Source: Amanita rubescens (taxonomy: Eukaryota > Basidiomycota > Agaricomycetes > Agaricales > Amanitaceae). From it: a DNA stretch of 41,892 nt. The translations under genes were made by a program, and so were the position numbers. This document shows, one piece after another, positions 32,893 through 41,892 of this stretch (position 1 is its first letter; every line of letters starts with the position of its first letter). The stretch is from NCBI GenBank assembly GCA_015039365.1, contig WION01000459.1, positions 1 to 41,892 of the forward strand, written 5' to 3'. The notes beneath the pieces are model-generated. The model did no database searches. It was not told the DNA's origin and worked only from the letters and a program-made list of their open reading frames with translations.

Positions 32893-33232
32893 TTCACGTA
32901 TTGCTAAGTGGACGATGAAAGCAGAACATGTTCTGGCTTTTTATAGTTGAACTGTCACTCGCGAGTCACGCGTCACGCGCCAGGCGTGCGACATCGAAAC
33001 AAAAGGGAAGCTTATGAGTCATTTGTCAGAAGAATCGCCTCCCGTCTTGCACGATACTAGCTAAGACCCATTCTTTTGACATTGTCCGCGTCCTTATTCG
33101 TATTTATCTCTAGATTTAGACTATTGTCCACCACGAGATGCTGATGCGTTGCCGTTTCCGCAGCTCCGAGTCTTTTGTTTTGTGAATCGGTACCTCCATT
33201 TAGAAAATTCAGGGAAAGAGAACAATGGAAGG
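32893..33232. other. Divergent promoter region
   Basis: Lies between the minus-strand member D and the plus-strand PD-(D/E)XK-like gene. It contains CGAGTCACGCGTCACGC, a short tandem. No gene called. Confidence 0.35.
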
Positions 33233-34573
33233 ATGACGACCTCCTCCAGCGTACTTAAACGCGCTGGTTATCCATCCTCTCTGTCCTCGCACCCTCTCTT
33301 TCTGCCATTTTCAAGTCATTCCAACGTTGGTGTCTTTCATCCGAGCCATCGGCTTTCCTATCATGTACGCTCCTGAATCTCTCACTGTCCCACACCCGGA
33401 ACTGACCAGTTCGAGTATACAGTCTTCACATTTTATCTTCCCCACGAACAAATCATGAAACAAAGGTCTCATGAGGAGCCTGTACCTGAAAGCGATGTGA
33501 ATCACTTTGCGATTGTATGAACAGTGCCAGTACTTTCAATTGCCGGAAAACATTAACTATTCCAGGACGAGATTACACTCTTGTATGACGGTCCTTTTTA
33601 TCTCAACAAGAAACTTTTCGACTTCTTTGGGATCTTATTTCGCCGGGCACTGAAATACACATCAAACCCTCGCAACCTAGAAGCACTTTGGAAACCCGTG
33701 TACTTTGTGTGGTTGGATCGAATGGCGTCCAAATATGCGAACCTTGTCTGCTTTCAAGAACAACCAGTCTGGTCGACCCCAAAACCACTGGACCCTGATC
33801 GGAGCATAACGGGAGGCAAGGGTCAATTTATCACGCTGTTCCCTGACCTTGGGATCGCTAGAATAGGCGAAGACACAGATGTATGGCTACTGCTTTGCGA
33901 GTTGAAGCGCTCCCCGAGACGAGCATACATGAAACAGAGTTTGGAGCTTGGATCAAATGGCTGGCAGGATCTGCTCGAAAAAATGCGGACAGCCAGCAGT
34001 CAAGTTCAGCGACAGGCGTTCATTGCCCTTCATAAAGAAGATGATGCGACAGAAATCTTCCTACTTGCCGCCTGTGGACCATTTTGGACATACGTATTTG
34101 CCTCGCGCGAGCAGATTGAGGCATTCACACCTCAAACAACCGGTGATCAGGAAGAAGAAGAGCTCAGTGACGAGTCCTCGGGACAACTTGATGAACTCGA
34201 AGGCCGGGTCCTTGAACAAGCTGAAATACTTGACCTTGAAAAGTCTCGCGAGGTGGACGGGGATGAAGACCTTGTTCAGGAAGACGTGCTGTCTATCTCT
34301 TCTGGATTTGAAATGACGCGGGAGCATCTGTTTGGTACTAGCGATGATAATAACGATCTCGGAGGACTTGAGGGAAATGATTCGACAGAATTATTGGAGC
34401 CGCATATACCAGAGGAAATTGCTGGGGCAAGTCTCAAAGCCGGTCTGCCATGGGCAGACGTCATGGTTACAGGCTCAACGGCGTCGAATAAGGGGATCAA
34501 CGACGTCCGTGGTGGAATCAATCAGCTGATGAAGAAATGGGCAGACACTCAGAAGAAGAATCGCCCCACTTGA
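33233..34573 (+). CDS. Conserved fungal protein with a PD-(D/E)XK nuclease-like signature
   Basis: The main exon 33566..34573 is preceded by exon 33410..33514 (FEYTVFTFYLPHEQIMKQRS and EEPVPESDVNHFAI) and, less surely, 33233..33364. Introns are GTACGC..CCAG and GTATGA..CCAG. The core reads DEITLLYDGPFYLNKKLFDF, VWLDRMASKYANLVCFQEQP, KGQFITLFPDLGIARI and TDVWLLLCELKRSPRRAY. PD in FPDLGIA followed ~16 residues later by CELK fits the PD-(D/E)XK nuclease core (Asp, Glu-x-Lys), and an upstream Glu could complete it. A Glu/Asp-rich tail (EEEELSDESS) and GGINQLMKKWADTQKK end the protein. About 425 aa. The nuclease role is inference; ~20-residue motifs like this are degenerate. Confidence 0.55.
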
Positions 34574-34587
34574 ATGCAACAATATTG

Positions 34588-35290
34588 TAAGTGATCGTTA
34601 TACCTTGATATTAATCCTGGGACCGATTTGACTGTTCAGATGTAGTCGATATGTTTAAGCCGAGTCAAGCTATGCCAGCCTCGAACCGCGAGATCGTGAC
34701 CGTCACCATCTCATTTGTACGACACGTAACGTGGTCTCCTCTTGTACAACTTGGCGTGCTATATACGTTGTATTTTGTGAATTGTGAGATGCTAGCTTTT
34801 GGGGAAAGGCGTGGAATTTACAAACAACCTCGCCGCACCTCTCAGCTTAATGTTCGCTTGTTTCGAATTTGGCGGGGGTGCAAACTATGGTTCCGATCGG
34901 GGAAATGGAGCAGCTGAATTATCAACGCGATCATCGGCAATTCTAACTTGAGCCAGTAACCTGAACACCATAAGTGTCGTGAAAATAACAAATTGAACGG
35001 CATCAGTACTGGAGAGTGTATCAGAGCTAGGCATGTGCACGGATTCAGAGCTGTACGTAAATGAACTATTTCACTACGAATCAGTGAGATTTGGGCAATA
35101 AAAGACTGAATGTCGAGCTGGGTGGAAATAAGCGCAGATACCCCTTTTCTGCACGCACGGAGGCTCGCTGTATATCCGTCGCCGACATTTCACCTATCGC
35201 TAGGTGGGAGAATATGCTTCGCCACCGTGGCACTCACTGTCACGCTGAGCGCTGTACTTCACTTTCCGTTACTACTCCGGAAGGATAGCA
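34588..35290. repeat. Segmental duplication, left unit
   Basis: Matches about 36140..36600. Shared blocks include GTTATACCTT(G/A)ATATTAAT, AAGC(C/A)AGTCAAGCTATGCCA-like sequence, GTGACCGTC and CCATCTC, and CAAATTGAACGGCATCAG. It ends in a stand-alone first-exon remnant of the ~130-aa family at 35169-35188. Confidence 0.5.
35169..35188 (-). pseudogene. Orphan first exon of the ~130-aa family
   Basis: The 20-nt minus-strand sequence reads MSATDIQ and matches the first exons of members B, D and E, followed by GCGAGC in place of the usual GTGAGC donor. No second exon follows in phase, so it is a relic of a truncated copy. Confidence 0.55.
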
Positions 35291-35449
35291 TGGCATGGGA
35301 ATCCGAGTCATATAATACGTAAAAAAAATAATCGAACGGCACGTATCTTACTATCAGAGCTGTACTACGAACCAGTGAGAGTTAGGCAATGATACACTGA
35401 ATGTGTCGTAAGCAACACGCATGCGACGCAAGTGGTAAATATGTGAACC

Positions 35450-35894
35450 TCATTTCAATATGCCATTTGTGGTCATCATCAGCATCTAAGCAGTGGGCGG
35501 GTACGTGTCAGCATATGTGGGACCACGCCTGTAAAAAACGGCAATACTAATGGCCTCTTCTTTCGCTCCGCTCTCTCTTGGTATGCTGACATGATATTGG
35601 ACATCCGGCTTCTTGAGCAGCATGCCGTGCGAGAAACGCTTTCACATATTGCCTGAAGGGGCTTGCTGATGTCGTGACATCATACAGTCCTTTACTGCGT
35701 GCCTGATTCAGGAAAAATTTGTGCACGAACTCGTCGTTGATGAGGTAACCGAGTACAACTTCTCGGCTCCTCATTATGTCTTCCAAGGGTGGCAATGAAA
35801 AGTTCTTGATGGAAGATGAGCTGGGGGGGGGATGAGCATGAATGCCCGTCTTTGAATTGCGCGCGGAGGCTCACTGTGCCTCCGTCGCCGACAT
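35450..35894 (-). pseudogene. Member E of the ~130-aa family, C-terminal frameshift and deletion
   Basis: The first exon 35894..35875 (MSATEAH) and second exon from a CCCAG acceptor read SSSIKNFSLPPLEDIMRSRE, VVLGYLINDEFVHKFFLNQA and PFRQYVKAFLARHAAQEAGC. After CPIS a small deletion shifts frame; the expected IPRESGAKEEA and FYRRGPTYADTYPPT lie in another frame. A further deletion joins PPT to LDADDDHKWHI, removing about 15 codons. The 5' half is close to member D. Confidence 0.65.
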
Positions 35895-36139
35895 TAGGGG
35901 AATGCAAAGTTGACGAATCGACGGTTTCGGAAGCGGACCTCGCGAGGAGTGTGGATGCTTGTCCTGAGTGGCGTCGCCGGCCAGTACAGAGAATGACAAT
36001 GTAGTGGGGTTCGCGCGCGTTGCGGAATTGTAAAACTCCGGCCCGATCATTTCGGAACGGTGATTCGAAAGTTGGCGTGGTTCCCACGCTTATAGCGAGC
36101 GTTGCGGCAGCGCGCGACTGTAGCAATTCGTCAACTCTG

Positions 36140-36597
36140 TATTCCCCTAATGTAAGTGACCGTTATACCTTAATATTAATTCCGCACCGATTTACTTCTT
36201 CAGATGTGCCTATATGTATAAGCCAAGTCAAGCTATGCCACTTCCTCTCGGAACAGGCCGTGACCGTCGCCATCTCGTTTGTGCGATGTATGGCGTAGTT
36301 TTTTCTTGTACAATGTGTGTTATAGATGTTGTCATTTTTCAAACTATCATGATCGGGGGAAATCGAGCAATGGAAGTCAATCATCGGAAATTCCAACTTG
36401 AGCTGGTAACTTGAACACCACGGTAAGTGTCGTGAAAACAACAAATTGAACGGCATCAGCAGTACTGGAAGCACCAGTGTATCAGGACTGTACGTAATTG
36501 AACTACTTCACAAGTACCAACCAATGAGATTTGGGCAATAATACACCTATACGCTCGTAAGCAACACACATGTGACGAAGAGATAAGTATGCGCACC
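36140..36597. repeat. Segmental duplication, right unit
   Basis: Partner of 34588..35290 in the same orientation. It directly precedes, on the plus-strand coordinate, the 3' end of member F. Unit spacing is about 1.55 kb. Confidence 0.5.
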
Positions 36598-37009
36598 TCA
36601 TTTCATTATACGCCATTTCGGATTATCATCCGCAGCTAAGAACAGACGCGCCTTGAACTTGGTCAGTTCACCGGTAGTGGGGAGGTACTTGTCAACATAT
36701 GTGCGACCACGCATGTAAAAAGAGACAAAAACCGCCGCTTCTTTCTCGCCGTTGTCTCTTGGTAGGCTGACATGCAGAATTGCTATTGAAGATCCCGCCA
36801 CCCAAGCGGCCTGCCGCGCGATAGTCGCTTTCACATGTCGCTTAAAGGGGGCCTTCAATGCTTTGTCATCATCCAGTCCTTTACTGCGTGCCTGATTCAG
36901 GTAGAACCTCTGCACGAAATTGTCGTCGATGAGGTAACCGAGTGCAACTTCTCGGCCCTTCATTTCGTCTTCCAAAGGCGGCGGTTTAAAGATCTCGGTG
37001 GAAGACAAG
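36598..37009 (-). CDS. Member F of the ~130-aa family, lacking the usual first exon
   Basis: The minus-strand exon from a CTAG acceptor (37010-37013) to the stop at 36598 reads STEIFKPPPLEDEMKGREVA, LGYLIDDNFVQRFYLNQARS, PFKRHVKATIARQAAWVAGS, VSFYMRGRTYVDKYLPTTG and AADDNPKWRIMK. The second exon is full length and open, but the expected MSAxxT first exon and GTGAGC donor are absent. Immediately upstream lies a truncated STR2-like pseudogene, so a breakpoint has replaced the 5' end. Expression would need a new start. Confidence 0.5.
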
Positions 37010-37039
37010 CTAGTGTGGGGGGGATGAGCGTGAATGCCC

Positions 37040-37790
37040 TTAGTCTGCGCTACATAGATCCATTCGCACCTCCCAAGATGGAAACCCTCCTCCGAGTGTT
37101 CGGACTAGTACCGAAACCGAAACCGAACACGTTCGCGCCTTTGCTGGATGAATAATGCCGATGGTGCCTCTTACTGCCCCCACCATCCGCGTTTTGGAAA
37201 CAATCCACTTCCATCTTTTCGTTGGTGGCTGCAGCAGCCGCCGCCGCACCACCACCACCACTGTCGTCTAAAATCCCGATCTTGATCGAAAGAAACCTCT
37301 CTGCGAACCGAATTGACACTCCTAACCCTGTATGCTGCCAAAACTCTTTAGTGACGGCAAACGGGTCGGGGTGGAACAACACGATATATAACGAACCCAG
37401 GTCTTGGTTGATTCCCGAGTCCGTTCCCGAGTTTGTTTTTGAAACGTGGAGGCCGTAAGGACGGTGTGAGTATGACCACTCCTCAACGCACCTCGCTAAA
37501 CACTTTTTTTCCAAGGGTCGTTCGATATAAGACCGAAATTCGTCCGCGATTTTATGGGAAGGTAATAAGAGTCATTTTTCGTTATTAAGTAAACGAGTAC
37601 TTTTGTTCGCATATACTCGCGAGCTGTGGCCAGAACGAACGGCGTCAGAAAAAAGAAATCGGAAGGGGAAAGAGCTGAGTCGATCTCACCTTTTGTACGA
37701 CGAGGGGAATGAAAAATCTCGGGTATCCATTTTATCGATGACGCGTTTGTCGCCTTCTTCATATCCTACGCAAAGAAACTCCAGTGCTTG
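37040..37790 (-). pseudogene. Cystathionine gamma-synthase (STR2)-like N-terminal fragment, pseudogene
   Basis: Minus-strand blocks resemble the N-terminal part of fungal cystathionine gamma-synthase, a PLP enzyme of transsulfuration: VGYEEGDKRVIDKM, GYPRFFIPLVVQK, after an intron LASICEQKYSFT, then LLLPSHKIADEFRSYI and LYIVLFHPDPFAVTKEFWQ with HTGLGVSIRFAERFLSI, a Gly/Ala-rich linker and KRHHRHYSSSKG. The frame shifts between DKM and GYPRF and again after KYS; TGA stands where LLLPS is normally preceded by Cys; the PLP domain is missing. The break at about 37.04 kb abuts member F. Family naming rests on motif memory (FWQHTGxGxSxRxAE). Confidence 0.6.
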
Positions 37791-39959
37791 GAAAGGTTCA
37801 TACATAATGAACCATTATTGCTACCTCCCTCGGTCTCTTCAATCTCCAGTATCGCATCATCATTCTCATCAACCCATTGCCCCGTGCTTTTTTTTGGATC
37901 CTCGCTTAGGCCCCGCGGCGCCCATAGCACGTTGTAGGGCATAGCCAGCTGTAGTGTAATCTTGCGCTTGTGTCTTCATCATCCGCTAAAAGTACCCATA
38001 ACTGGCGCATATGGAGTTGGAATTGGTGTTTATGGGGTATGGTCTTGTAGTCGGATAGGCATATGCGCTGGCAGTGCACTGTTCATCGTCCCCTCGCTCT
38101 CGCTATACACGATCCTTCATCGGCTGATAAACGTTTAAAAGGTGTGGATCGATGTGGCCTGAACGTAGCGCTCAAAACGTCTATATGACGAAGCGAACAA
38201 TGGGATTTATGGCGACATTGGGTGCGTTGGGGCATGGATGGAGGAGGTACCTGATTTTGTGGGCGGTGAGATTGTTCTTCAAGATGCCGTTTATGAAGAA
38301 AAGGTTAGGGTGGGAGCTTAGGGCGTGCTTGAGTCCTGCCCTTTTCATCGACCCCCGTCGCCACGGTCTTACACCACCGCCACCTCATCTTCCTATCCCG
38401 CACCGCCGATTCCAATAGCAATCCGTTTGGTGGTATCAGGAATGAAGAAGGTATGAGGAAGGACAACGATGATATCTCGGTGGTAGTCAGCAACGGACTA
38501 GTTTGTTTTGTACCGGACAGATTGTACCTTTGACGCGGATAGCGGAAACGTCATGCATCATTTTGAGCGTTTTGAATAGAGGCTCATCTGGCGCAGGTGC
38601 CACCCATGCCCGTCATCGCATTATCCCTGCGGATTCTGTACTCCAGCATCTTGTTCGCAGGATGGCCGCTAGAGTGTTTCTAGCAATGTTCGTGTTTGCT
38701 GAGCCACGCATGGAATATCGTGGCTCGAGTCGGATAAAACAACGGCAGCCATGGAAGTTGGTTCGAAGCCGAATCTTCGCGTTAAAGCGTCACTGTCATG
38801 TATGTTGATTATCAAGGCAGAAGGATGGAGGATCCGGAGAGGGATTAGTAACACCTACACTGAAGCCAGCTCACCGCAGACGAGAATGCCTGTCTGTCGT
38901 TCAGACGTAAATTCTCCGGATTCGTTCAATATTTTGTGTTCCAAGCTTCATATCCTCGAAACTATAACAGTTTAGTCAGTTCATCTCTTTATAAAGAGAG
39001 AGGAAGCTGGACAGGGAAATTATTACCCGATTTGGCAGCACTGCCTCTACGCGTAACTACGTTTTGCGCAGACCTCGCCAACCTCCTCGTCTCTCGTTTG
39101 AAGCGGAAACTGCACCGCTGGCAACTCGCGAGTCGCCATACATCGAATTCCGATTCTCGAAATGCCGCACAGAGTAAGTACGTACATGCTCCAAAAACAG
39201 AATCGGAGGAATTGGTTGACATTTTACTTGTCAAGCCAATGCTCAGAATACGAGGCGGAGCAGACGATTAAGTTTTCGAATATCAGGTCTATAAAGTACG
39301 TCTACGTTTTCTCACTTGTTTGTTGTACTTACGCTGACGGCGTGCAGTGAAACGCAAAAAAGTGTATTGGTTGTATCCCGGACGCAAGGAGATGATCAAA
39401 TGGCGGGGAGAGGTTCTCCCACGTATATACCTGGTGGATCATGGATGTGACTGCTGGCCATGGCGCGGGGCGCCGTGAAATGCGGGACTGAAGATGGGGC
39501 GCGGGGGGCAATGACTCCTTGAATTTGGGGTACTCTAATTTGGTGATATACAGTTTTGCGACTCCTACTTGTCGTACGTGACCGTAAGCGACTCACTAGA
39601 GGTCAAGTAGCTCGCTCCAGTGCAAAGTACTTTCTGATCCAAGCGGACCTGACTGCCTTACGCCACTCTTTCCGCCGCTGCCTTACATGATTCCGGCTGC
39701 TTCTACCATAGCAACTCTTCAGGACTTGTACTTGGGACAAGGCAAACGAGACGACGATAGTCATGGTGGGCCACCAAAGTGTGATCAAAATCAAAGTGAT
39801 CCAGAGCCAATCTTGGTACTGAACTCTCCGCCGTCCTACGGAAAGGAAACGTAGATGTGGAGAGTGAACGGACCATGCCGTGGGTTTAAGCGTGAAGCGT
39901 GACGTGTGACGAGCGTTACGATCGCTCTTTCTCTTTGACAACCACACTCCCACAGAACC
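37791..39959. other. Unassigned region with possible decayed coding pieces
   Basis: Plus-strand pieces look protein-like but are broken. Around 38075-38175 there is VHRPLALAIHDPSSADKRLK, and at 38175-38331 LYDEANNGIYGDIGCVGAWM continues into VPDFVGGEIVLQDAVYEEKV and a stop. Neither could be joined into a gene or identified. Frames at 38503-38808 and, on the minus strand, 39603-39995 lack motifs. The last ~100 bp is the promoter side of the NLR-like gene. Confidence 0.35.
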
Positions 39960-41892
39960 ATGAGTAACCAAAACCACATTATAGCGGACAACCAACCCAC
40001 CTTTCCAATTGTGGCCAGCTCAGGTGGCAATTTGCTCACTGGAGCTCAGAATGTTATTGTCACAGGTAGCCAGTTGTTTGGGATCCATGGGAACTACTAT
40101 GTATGTAACTTTGGGTTAATGTGATGATATCAATTATCATGATTTTAGCAAATAATCTCTGGCCATCACCCAGCTGTATCTCCTGATATGCTACCACCCT
40201 TGCCTCCTCTGAAGCATTCCAGCACTATGTTTACAGGTCGTGGTAAATACTTAGAGAGACTAAAGGATTATTTTGGCTTGAGTACTACAGGACAAAGGAA
40301 GTCATTTCTTTTGCATGGTATGGGAGGTATTGGCAAGACCCAGATTTGCCTTAAATTCATTGAAAAACATGAAACTTTGTGAGTGCTACTAGACAGTTTA
40401 CATAGCTACATAATTGAGTATCCTACACAGGTTTTCTGACATATTTTGGATTGATGCTTCTTCAGAGAGTACCATTGACCTCAGACTCAAGCAAATTGCT
40501 CAGGCAAATAGTGCCACTGCTGAAGCTGCCTCTTCAGCTGGATCTGCTCTCAAGTGGATTTCTAAGAGGTTGAATTGGTTGATGATATATGATAATGCAG
40601 ATGGTGGATACCAAATAGTAGAAAAGTTCCTTCCTCCTGGAGATGAAGGAAATATCTTGATAACAAGCAGGAATTTGGAATTGATGAGAATCACAGAGAA
40701 TTTAATGGAGGTTCTTGAAATGGGAGAAGAGGAGGCACTATCTCTGCTGTCAAAATCAGCCAGGCTGGATTACAGATCAGAGAATATGCAAACAAAGGGA
40801 AAACAACTTATTTCCAAGCTGGGAGGCATTCCACTTGCAATTGACCAAGCTGGGGCATATATGCTAGCTTGTAAATCCCCCCTTGATGATTACCTGGAAT
40901 TATATGCCAAGAATCATGATGAATTAATGTCTAATCCTTTATTCAAAGGAGCATCTGATTATGGATCATGCACCTATGGAACTTGGGAAATCTCAATGAA
41001 AGAAATTGAAGCAAGAGCTGCAAAAAAAACAAATCCTGAAGCTATAGCAGCTGAGAGTGCACTTGCTCTACATCAGATAATTGCATTTTTGCATCATGAG
41101 AATATACCAGAAGAGTTGTTCAGAAATGCTGCAGAGAACTACAAGAAGAGGAACATTGATGAAGAAAAGGAATCTGGTCTCCCACTTTCAATAACAATGT
41201 TAAACCCTAAGGTGTTGTTCTTGGATGAGAATGGGGAATGGAATAAAATGCAATTTCAATTAGGAATTCAAGTGCTGCTGTCATTTTCTCTGATTAAGAG
41301 CACTGGGAAAGTTTATTCAGTCCACCCTTTAGTGCATGCTTGGAGCAGGAATAGAGTGCCAAACATGGACATTGTACACCAGCTTCTTATGGCAAAGGCA
41401 TTTCTAGCCTGTTCTGTGGAGTTGGACTATGAGATTGACAATTATGAATATTGTCAGTTACTTGCACCACACATGAGGACAATGAATAATCAGGCAGCAC
41501 AGCTAAATCTTGACAATTTCTACTATGATGAATGTGATCGATTTTCACTTGTATTCCATCGTGTTGGGAACTGGAATGAAATGGAAAAGCTAAGGATGTG
41601 GATGTTGGAAAGGCAGAAAGCAAGTCTTGCACCAAAGCATCCCCTTGTTCTGAATAGCATGGCTCATCTAGCATCCATATACTGGAATCAGGGGAGGTGG
41701 GATGAGGCAGAGAAGCTGAATGTAGAAGTCATGGAGGCAAGCAAAGAAAAGCTTGGTTTACATCACCCAGACACTCTTAGCAGCTTGGCTAATTTAGCAT
41801 CCACATACAGGAACCAGGGGAGGTGGGATGAGGCAGAGAAGCTGGAGGTAGAAGTCATGGAGGCAAGGAAAGAAAAGCTTGGATCACATCAC
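39960..41892 (+). CDS. NLR-like STAND protein, NB-ARC plus TPR repeats, 3' end outside window
   Basis: Exons 39960..40100, 40149..40378 and 40431 to the end, with matching phases (introns GTATGT..TTAG and GTGAGT..ACAG). The N-terminus MSNQNHIIADNQPTFPIVAS is followed by a Gly/Asn-rich GGNLLTGAQNVIVTGSQLFG motif. The NTPase has Walker A LLHGMGGIGKTQ, Walker B LNWLMIYDNAD, sensor-like GNILITSRN, a GLPL-like LGGIPLAIDQAGAYM and VHPLVHAWSR near the winged-helix end. From 41638, 42-residue TPR units start (HPLVLNSMAHLASIYWNQGR, then HPDTLSSLANLASTYRNQGR) with kinesin-light-chain-type WDEAEKLxVEVMEA. In fungi such proteins act in non-self or stress sensing. The gene is AT-rich, like the GTPase at 5.7 kb. 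Confidence 0.88.
41638..41892 (+). repeat. Near-identical 126-bp TPR-coding tandem units
   Basis: Two units, 41638-41763 and 41764 to about 41889, share long exact stretches such as GGGGAGGTGGGATGAGGCAG. High DNA identity implies recent duplication or gene conversion. The array probably continues past the window. Confidence 0.85.

Noticed and set aside
1..41892. tRNA, rRNA and CRISPR features
   Set aside because: No tRNA A/B-box cloverleaf, rRNA segment or spacer-repeat pattern was seen. The regular array at 7.3-10.0 kb is not CRISPR-like because its repeat core is splice signals and its intervals are related to one another.

Overview
The window looks like nuclear DNA of a filamentous basidiomycete, most likely an Agaricomycete. 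Genes are split by many 45-70 nt spliceosomal introns with GTRNGT donors. The gene families also fit: an HNH_2-type fungal nuclease, a fungal GRANAGKTT-type GTPase, DUF6534-like membrane proteins, an NB-ARC/TPR STAND protein and a hAT-type element. No prokaryotic signals are seen. All gene models were spliced by eye and need RNA support.

Layout. 0-2 kb: tail of an unknown nuclear-looking gene, then a Utp16/Bud21-like ribosome-biogenesis gene. 2.3-5.4 kb: an HNH nuclease gene on the minus strand between two direct repeats. 5.7-10.6 kb: an AT-rich GTPase gene whose 3' half holds the most unusual feature here. From 7.32 to 10.01 kb there are 44 consecutive 3-nt units, each bounded by a 3' splice site and a 5' splice site and separated by 47-69 nt introns. 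All 44 triplets are in phase with the flanking exons and none is a stop. 11.5-14.05 kb: a Trm2-type tRNA m5U methyltransferase and a small conserved protein of unknown role. 14.2-37 kb is accessory in character. It holds at least six dispersed copies of an unrecognised ~130-residue family, two copies of a ~0.4 kb element whose internal ~0.2 kb is inverted between copies, a non-autonomous hAT-like element with an 8-bp target duplication, an APH-type kinase-like gene, a DNA polymerase alpha pseudogene, two convergent DUF6534-like genes, an SDR/epimerase gene, a possible PD-(D/E)XK protein and a cystathionine gamma-synthase-like pseudogene. 40-41.9 kb: the start of an AT-rich NLR-like gene (NB-ARC plus near-identical TPR units) that runs off the end.

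Reading. Housekeeping genes (Utp16, Trm2) sit beside a duplication-rich segment of nucleases, STAND/GTPase signalling proteins, lineage-specific ORFs and decayed gene pieces. The GTPase and NLR genes have similar AT-rich composition unlike their neighbours. The strongest candidate for something undescribed is the microexon array, best explained as multiplication of an intron-plus-one-codon unit that remains invisible to the reading frame and could permit combinatorial, frame-neutral splicing.
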